A stretch of DNA of 10,252 bases from Nitrososphaerota archaeon. GTDB lineage: Archaea > Thermoproteota > Nitrososphaeria > Nitrososphaerales > JAGGXQ01. The translations under genes were made by a program, and so were the position numbers. Within the stretch, counting starts at the first letter, position 1, and each line of letters starts with the position of its first letter. Below are positions 7,150 through 10,252 of the stretch, in pieces. The stretch spans positions 1-10,252 of the forward strand of contig JAGGXQ010000123.1 in the NCBI GenBank assembly GCA_021162925.1. Direction: 5' to 3'. Below the pieces are notes generated by a model. The model was not told where the DNA came from. It saw only the letters and a program-made list of their open reading frames with translations, and searched no databases.

Positions 7150-7377
7150 ATGGCGAATTCCGGAAGCCAACCGCACGGCTATGGTTTCAGACCGAAGCCT
7201 GTAAGCGTCGGCGACGAGCTGGACGTTACCATAGACGAAATAAGCAGGAGAGGAGACGGACTCGTAAGGGTCCAAGGCTACGTCGTATTCGTTCCGAACA
7301 CGAAGAGAGGGGACAACGTGAAGATCAGGATAGTGAAGGTAAGGCCTAGCTTTGCGGTTGCGGAAGTGGTCGAGTAG
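7150..7377 (+). CDS. Small stand-alone TRAM-domain protein
   Basis: 75 residues that are almost entirely one TRAM domain (about 15-75), an OB-like beta barrel that binds RNA. Visible family features are VSVGDELDVTIDEISRRGDGL, where the GDG turn is typical, then VRVQGYVVFVPNT, KRGDNVKIRIVKV and the closing AVAEVVE strand. The N-terminal 14 residues are a Gly/Ser/His-rich flexible arm. Single-domain TRAM proteins in archaea are implicated as RNA chaperones, some of them cold responsive; that role is inferred here. Codon choice differs mildly from neighbours, with more AGA and GGA, which may reflect high expression or a different history. It shares a divergent promoter region with trmI. Confidence 0.92.
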   Translation: MANSGSQPHGYGFRPKPVSVGDELDVTIDEISRRGDGLVRVQGYVVFVPNTKRGDNVKIRIVKVRPSFAVAEVVE

Positions 7378-7380
7378 CCG

Positions 7381-7420
7381 ATAGGACTACTCAAAGGGTT
7401 CTTCCTATTCCTTATTTTTA
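7381..7420 (+). terminator. Possible terminator after the TRAM gene
   Basis: ATAGGA (7381-7386) pairs with TCCTAT (7403-7408) around a 16-nt loop, followed by the T-rich CCTTATTTTT. A competing 6-bp stem joins GAGTAG (7372-7377) and CTACTC (7387-7392). Archaeal termination relies mainly on U-tracts, so the T-rich end is the stronger part of the evidence. The rest of 7421-7466 shows nothing recognisable. Confidence 0.4.
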
Positions 7421-7470
7421 GCGTGGAGCATGCTTTGAGATGTTGAACCGTCTGCAATAACTTCAGAAAA

Positions 7471-7480
7471 CTTTAATAAG
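7471..7480 (+). promoter_or_regulatory. TATA box of the PqqD-like gene
   Basis: CTTTAATAAG preceded by the A-rich BRE-like GAAAA, centred about 25 nt before ATG 7500. This makes the PqqD-like gene a single-gene, leaderless unit. Confidence 0.6.
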
Positions 7481-7499
7481 GCACTATCTTAAGCCTCCC

Positions 7500-7748
7500 A
7501 TGAAGTTCGTCAAGAAGGGTTTTATGACGAGGGACGAGTACGGGAACATAATCCTGGTAAACGAGAAGAAGGAGGCGTACAAGGTCACCGAGGGCGTGGC
7601 GATGATATGGCAGATGTCCGATGGGAAGAGCGAGGACGAGCTGCTTAACGAGGTCTCAAAGGCAACCGAGCTTAGCGTCGAGGAGCTCAAGGAGCCCCTA
7701 ACCGAGCTTTTGGAGAAGCTGAAGGAAGTCGAGCTGCTGGCCTACTAG
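7500..7748 (+). CDS. PqqD-like small protein (RRE-type fold), stand-alone
   Basis: 82 residues resembling the PqqD family, whose fold serves as the RiPP recognition element that binds leader peptides. The layout fits: N-terminal beta strands with GNIILVNEKKEAYKVTEG (15-32), a family-like AMIWQMSDGKSEDELLNEV segment (34-52), and a C-terminal helix with LxxLLEKLKEVELL (68-80). It lacks the usual partners: no radical SAM enzyme, cyclodehydratase or candidate precursor peptide lies in the window. Family assignment rests on this pattern and could be wrong; small winged-helix proteins look similar. It ends in the same CTAG palindrome as the opposing gene, so both stop codons overlap. The role in this organism is unknown. 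Confidence 0.62.
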   Translation: MKFVKKGFMTRDEYGNIILVNEKKEAYKVTEGVAMIWQMSDGKSEDELLNEVSKATELSVEELKEPLTELLEKLKEVELLAY

Positions 7749-7999
7749 ACCGAGCCCTGACCCTTGAGGTAGAAGGTGAAGAGTTCCCTAGTGCCCGAAA
7801 TGGTTTTACGATCAACGCTTTTGCCGACCTCCTTGCAGAGCTTGTAAACTTCTTCGGATATCTCGTAGGCCCTTTCCTTATCCCTCCCGCCTATGCAGGA
7901 GAGGTATTCTTCATGCAGCTCCTTCACCCTTTCCATGTAGGATGAAGGCAGGACGAAGTACTCGGTCGAGCGCCCCCAGACCATCACGCCGAACTCCAT
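7745..7999 (-). CDS. Unknown 84-residue protein, last gene of the endA operon
   Basis: I do not recognise this protein. The N-terminal part (about 2-18, FGVMVWGRSTEYFVLP) looks like two beta strands. Residues about 20-60 form one or two charged helices with Cys34 and Cys54, and the C-terminus (about 66-84) is mixed and ends in Lys/Gly/Gln residues. There is no signal peptide or membrane segment. Three points argue it is real: its ATG lies one base after the endA stop, a strong GGAGG sits 7 nt upstream, and codon use matches its neighbours. Co-translation with EndA suggests, but does not show, a link to RNA processing. Its stop shares a CTAG with the PqqD-like gene. Confidence 0.75.
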   Translation of the reverse strand: MEFGVMVWGRSTEYFVLPSSYMERVKELHEEYLSCIGGRDKERAYEISEEVYKLCKEVGKSVDRKTISGTRELFTFYLKGQGSV

Positions 8000-8000
8000 C

Positions 8001-8537
8001 TCAGGCCCTCCACCACTCGAAGCCTATATAACTGATCTCGTCGCCGACGACCGCCAAGATGAACCTCTTCCTCACGGTGGTGGCGAGCCTCCCCGTTAGG
8101 ACTATCCAGGTCGCCGTGACCCAGTCTTCGGGGCCGACGACGGTCACCAGATACGGGGCGTGCTCGAGGCCGGGGCCCCTTTCGTAAACCGCAAAGTCAC
8201 ACCCGAACTTTATCCCAGGAGTGACCACCAAGCCTCTGTCTCTTAGATCGCTGTACACCCTGTACTTGATGCCGAACCTGAAGTACCTCTCCTCGCAGAG
8301 CTCCTTCAGCCTCCTCGCCCCGAACCTCCTCCCCTTGAGCTTCAGCCTCAGAAGGCCCTTGAGCACCAGGTAGTAGGCCTCCATCAGGTCGAGCACCAGG
8401 GGCGCCGAGAACTCTTCGGGCTTGGGCTTCGGTATCCCGAGCGGCTTGCCGTAAAAACCCATCCCGTATAGGGCCCTCGCCTCCTCTAGATCCCACACGA
8501 CCACCTTGTCGTCCAATACCTCCCCTTTGAACTTCAT
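8001..8537 (-). CDS. endA: tRNA-splicing endonuclease EndA, catalytic subunit
   Basis: Cuts introns from pre-tRNA at bulge-helix-bulge motifs. 178 residues, the single-unit size (Methanocaldococcus EndA is 179). The N-terminal domain covers about 1-85 (DLEEARALYGMGFYG, then LDLMEAYYLVLKGLL). The catalytic domain has YRVYSDLRDRGLVV at 92-105 and the triad Tyr118, His126 and Lys157 (YERGPGLEHAPYLV; TTVRKRF). Trp175-Trp176 lie near the C-terminus, where an aromatic residue normally stacks on the substrate. Compared with the methanocaldococcal protein there is an extra IPKPKPEEFSA segment at 35-45. All catalytic residues are present, so this is a homotetramer subunit or the catalytic partner of a heterotetramer. 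The start overlaps the DUF47 stop (ATGA), suggesting coupled translation. Confidence 0.94.
   Translation of the reverse strand: MKFKGEVLDDKVVVWDLEEARALYGMGFYGKPLGIPKPKPEEFSAPLVLDLMEAYYLVLKGLLRLKLKGRRFGARRLKELCEERYFRFGIKYRVYSDLRDRGLVVTPGIKFGCDFAVYERGPGLEHAPYLVTVVGPEDWVTATWIVLTGRLATTVRKRFILAVVGDEISYIGFEWWRA
8007..8011 (-). promoter_or_regulatory. Shine-Dalgarno site for the unknown 84-residue gene
   Basis: GGAGG on the minus strand, inside the last codons of endA and 7 nt before ATG 7999. It is the strongest ribosome-binding site seen in the window and is the main support for this small gene. Confidence 0.65.
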
Positions 8538-9187
8538 ATGCTGAGCGCCAGTATGGTCACCGCATCAGAGGCCTCTTGGCACTTATCCGCCAGGTTCTCT
8601 ATCCTCTCGAGCACGTCGCTGATCATCATCACATCCCTTAAGGGGCCGAGCTTCTTGATGACCCTGGCCGAGAGCTCCCTGTAGCTCAGATCTACGTCCT
8701 TCTCCATGTCCTGTATGGCGGAAGCTATCTCGATCGCCTTGCTCGGGTTGACGGAGAGGGTGAATATGGACTCGTTGAGCTTCTGGACCATTTCAGCCAC
8801 TTTGTCCAAAAGCTTCCCTATGTCGTCTCCTAGGGAGTTCGACTTTAAGGCCTTCGGGTTTATGTTGGAGAGCCTGAACGCTATGCTCGAGATGTATCCG
8901 GTCATATCGTCTATGCTGTAAGAGGCCTTCAGGAAGTCCTCCTTGCTGAGGATCATGGTTCCGACCTCCACCATGTTCCTGGTCAGGTTCCTCCTCAAGG
9001 CCTCGACCTCCTCTTCCAGCACCCTGATCTTCCTCAGGTTGCACTTGGCCTCGTCCTTCTTGCCCGACCTGACCGTCTTGTAGCACTCGATCATCTCTCT
9101 TATGGCCTCCGTCACCTTCCTTACTTCATCCTGTAGGATGGCAAGGGACCTCCTCTTCAGCTGAAACTCCGGCTCCTCGTAGTACAT
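8534..9187 (-). CDS. PhoU-like DUF47 family protein
   Basis: 217 residues, almost entirely helical, resembling the DUF47/PhoU-like family (about 210-220 residues). Members often accompany Pit-type phosphate transporters and are thought to modulate them. Visible features are long charged helices with heptad-like spacing, LEEEVEALRRNL (about 57-68), the family-like SIDDMTGYISSIAFRL (about 91-106) and the C-terminal DVLERIENLADKCQEASDAV (about 191-210), which resembles the PhoU metal-binding ExxxD-type repeat. No transporter gene is nearby; instead it leads an operon with endA and the unknown gene. ATG 9187 is preferred; a TTG two codons upstream (9193) is possible. A GTGAT lies 7 nt before the ATG. 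Confidence 0.82.
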   Translation of the reverse strand: MYYEEPEFQLKRRSLAILQDEVRKVTEAIREMIECYKTVRSGKKDEAKCNLRKIRVLEEEVEALRRNLTRNMVEVGTMILSKEDFLKASYSIDDMTGYISSIAFRLSNINPKALKSNSLGDDIGKLLDKVAEMVQKLNESIFTLSVNPSKAIEIASAIQDMEKDVDLSYRELSARVIKKLGPLRDVMMISDVLERIENLADKCQEASDAVTILALSI

Positions 9188-9228
9188 CTCCAAATCACTT
9201 AACTCCGATTTAGATAGGGAGGCGATGA

Positions 9229-9247
9229 CTTTTAAACTTTTTATAAA
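9229..9247 (-). promoter_or_regulatory. Promoter region of the DUF47-endA operon
   Basis: The minus strand reads TATAAAAAG then TTTAAAAG in the 60-bp gap after the ligase stop. Either box would start transcription about 9203-9215 and leave a leader of 15-28 nt that contains GTGAT. A weaker CTATCTAAATC at 9207-9217 is 25 nt from ATG 9187 and could drive a leaderless form. Confidence 0.5.
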
Positions 9248-10252
9248 TCACTCGACTATCTTTCTCAACTGGCTCCTGTACATTTCTACGACCTCCTTGA
9301 CCGTTGTAGCATCTTCGGGGGCCTTGTCGGTCCTAAGCCGCCCTATGTACTTCGGGAACCTCAAGGCCAGGCCGCTACCCTCCCTTATGACCCCGCTGGC
9401 GCACGTGTGGATCGGGCTCAGGGTTATCTCGGCACCTATCACCTCTATCACGAACTTCGGCTCGAACCAGACATCGGGCTCCATCTTGGAGTCGACCCTG
9501 GGGGGCTTGTGCTCCAGCTTGTGGGGCTCCAGGAGTTTGTAGAAGTTCTCCAGGTCTTCGTCCGTGAAACCGGTTCCTACCTTGCATATGGTCTTGAACT
9601 CGTCCTTATCCTTGTCGTAAACCGCCAAGAGGAAGGCACCATATCTGCCCGCCCTCCTCCCCTTCCCGTAAAAGGCGCCGACTATCACCGCATCTATCGT
9701 GTCCATTAGCTCGCTCCTGTACTCCCTCTTCAGCTTTATCCAGGCCCACTCCCTGGCCCCAGCCCTGTAAGGGCTCTCCATATCCTTCACGACGAGCCCC
9801 TCGCACCCATCCGCTATCGCCTGCTCCATATACTTCTCGATCTCTTCGGGATCGTTCGTAATTATCCTGGGGACGGGTCTTATCCTCTCGGTCGATTCCA
9901 CGATCCGCTCCAGGGCCTCCCTCCTGACCCTGTAAGGCTCGACCGTGTAGTCCTTTCCATCGGCGTAGAGGAGGTCGAACAGGTTTATCGCTATCGGGTA
10001 CTTCTTCATGGCCTCGTCGATCTTGTACTTCCTCCTCCTGTGCATGAGCTCCTGGAAGGGTAGGTACTCACCGGAATCCTCGTTTATCGCCACTATCTCC
10101 CCCTCCACTATCGCCTCCTCCGCCTTCACGTGCCTCTTTATGAGCTCTATCGCATCCGGGTAGTGGTGCGATATGTTCTCGAGCCTCCTTGAGAATAGGG
10201 TCACCTTATCCTTCGCCTTGTGGGCCTGGACCCTCTCCCCGTCGAGCTTGTA
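9248..10252 (-). CDS. lig: ATP-dependent DNA ligase (N-terminal part outside window)
   Basis: Replicative/repair ligase that seals nicks through an enzyme-AMP intermediate and is PCNA-linked in archaea. 334 residues are visible of an expected roughly 590-600; the N-terminal DNA-binding domain is missing. In visible numbering: motif I KLDGER at 2-7 with Lys2 as the AMP-accepting lysine, motif III EGEIVAIN at 50-57, motif IIIa NLFDLLY at 90-96, motif IV EGLVVK at 151-156, motif V WIKLKREY at 171-178. An OB-fold domain follows, with a motif VI-like RFPKYIGRLRTDK at 298-310. The frame is open to the window edge through codons upstream of the internal GTG at 10204, which lies inside the ligase and is not a start. 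The next gene downstream is the DUF47 operon, with its own promoter. Confidence 0.96.
   Translation of the reverse strand, partial: YKLDGERVQAHKAKDKVTLFSRRLENISHHYPDAIELIKRHVKAEEAIVEGEIVAINEDSGEYLPFQELMHRRRKYKIDEAMKKYPIAINLFDLLYADGKDYTVEPYRVRREALERIVESTERIRPVPRIITNDPEEIEKYMEQAIADGCEGLVVKDMESPYRAGAREWAWIKLKREYRSELMDTIDAVIVGAFYGKGRRAGRYGAFLLAVYDKDKDEFKTICKVGTGFTDEDLENFYKLLEPHKLEHKPPRVDSKMEPDVWFEPKFVIEVIGAEITLSPIHTCASGVIREGSGLALRFPKYIGRLRTDKAPEDATTVKEVVEMYRSQLRKIVE

Noticed and set aside
7378..7499. A small RNA gene (C/D box or tRNA-like) between the TRAM and PqqD-like genes
   Set aside because: No C box (RUGAUGA) with a matching D box and no cloverleaf could be found; a promoter and a possible terminator account for the gap.
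7745..7999. The 84-residue protein as a RiPP precursor for the neighbouring PqqD-like protein
   Set aside because: It is too long and globular in composition, has no leader/core pattern, lies on the other strand and belongs to the endA operon.
8197..8496. 99-codon minus-strand frame inside endA in another frame
   Set aside because: It is Gly/Arg/Glu-rich noise from the +1 frame; the endA frame keeps all catalytic residues.

Overview
This window looks like chromosomal DNA of a thermophilic archaeon. Every recognisable gene is of the archaeal or archaeal/eukaryotic type: AlaRS with the N-terminal Cys zinc module, short ProRS with a C-terminal zinc domain, ribosomal P0 (L10) and P1 (L12), EndA, TrmI and an ATP-dependent DNA ligase. 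Transcription units open with TATA boxes about 25-30 nt before the start codon, which implies leaderless mRNAs. Arginine is mostly AGG and isoleucine often ATA, as is common in thermophiles. A TACK-type lineage (Thermoproteota/Korarchaeota-like) is my guess, but the sequence alone does not settle it. No mobile element, CRISPR array, tRNA or rRNA gene was seen, and no gap between genes exceeds 140 bases.

Layout. 1-2215 (-): alaS, cut at its 3' end by the window. 2216-2353: divergent promoter region with an inverted repeat. 2354-2659 (+): rpl12, convergent with and overlapping the rpl1-rpl10 operon (4143 to 2642, -). 4144-4222: divergent promoters. 4223-5656 (+): proS, then 5691-6326 (+) a VTT/DedA-like membrane protein. 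6295-7062 (-): trmI, overlapping the membrane protein gene tail-to-tail and divergent from a small TRAM-domain gene (7150-7377, +). 7500-7748 (+): a lone PqqD-like small protein. 7999 to 7745 (-): an unknown 84-residue protein, last gene of a DUF47/PhoU-like - endA - unknown operon that starts at 9187. 9248-10252 (-): DNA ligase, missing its N-terminal part.

Most genes serve translation: two aminoacyl-tRNA synthetases, three ribosomal stalk proteins, tRNA methylation and tRNA intron removal. The most unusual point is the stalk locus. In most archaea L12 follows L10 in the same direction; here it is inverted and convergent. L10 ends right after its three P1-binding helices, without the usual acidic linker and GLSALFG-like tail, and its stop codon lies antisense to the tail codons of L12. 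The other points of interest are the orphan PqqD-like gene, the unknown gene coupled to endA, an EndA with an insertion where crenarchaeal enzymes carry an extra loop, and the fact that all three convergent gene pairs overlap. I found no clear defence, RiPP or other novel multi-gene system.
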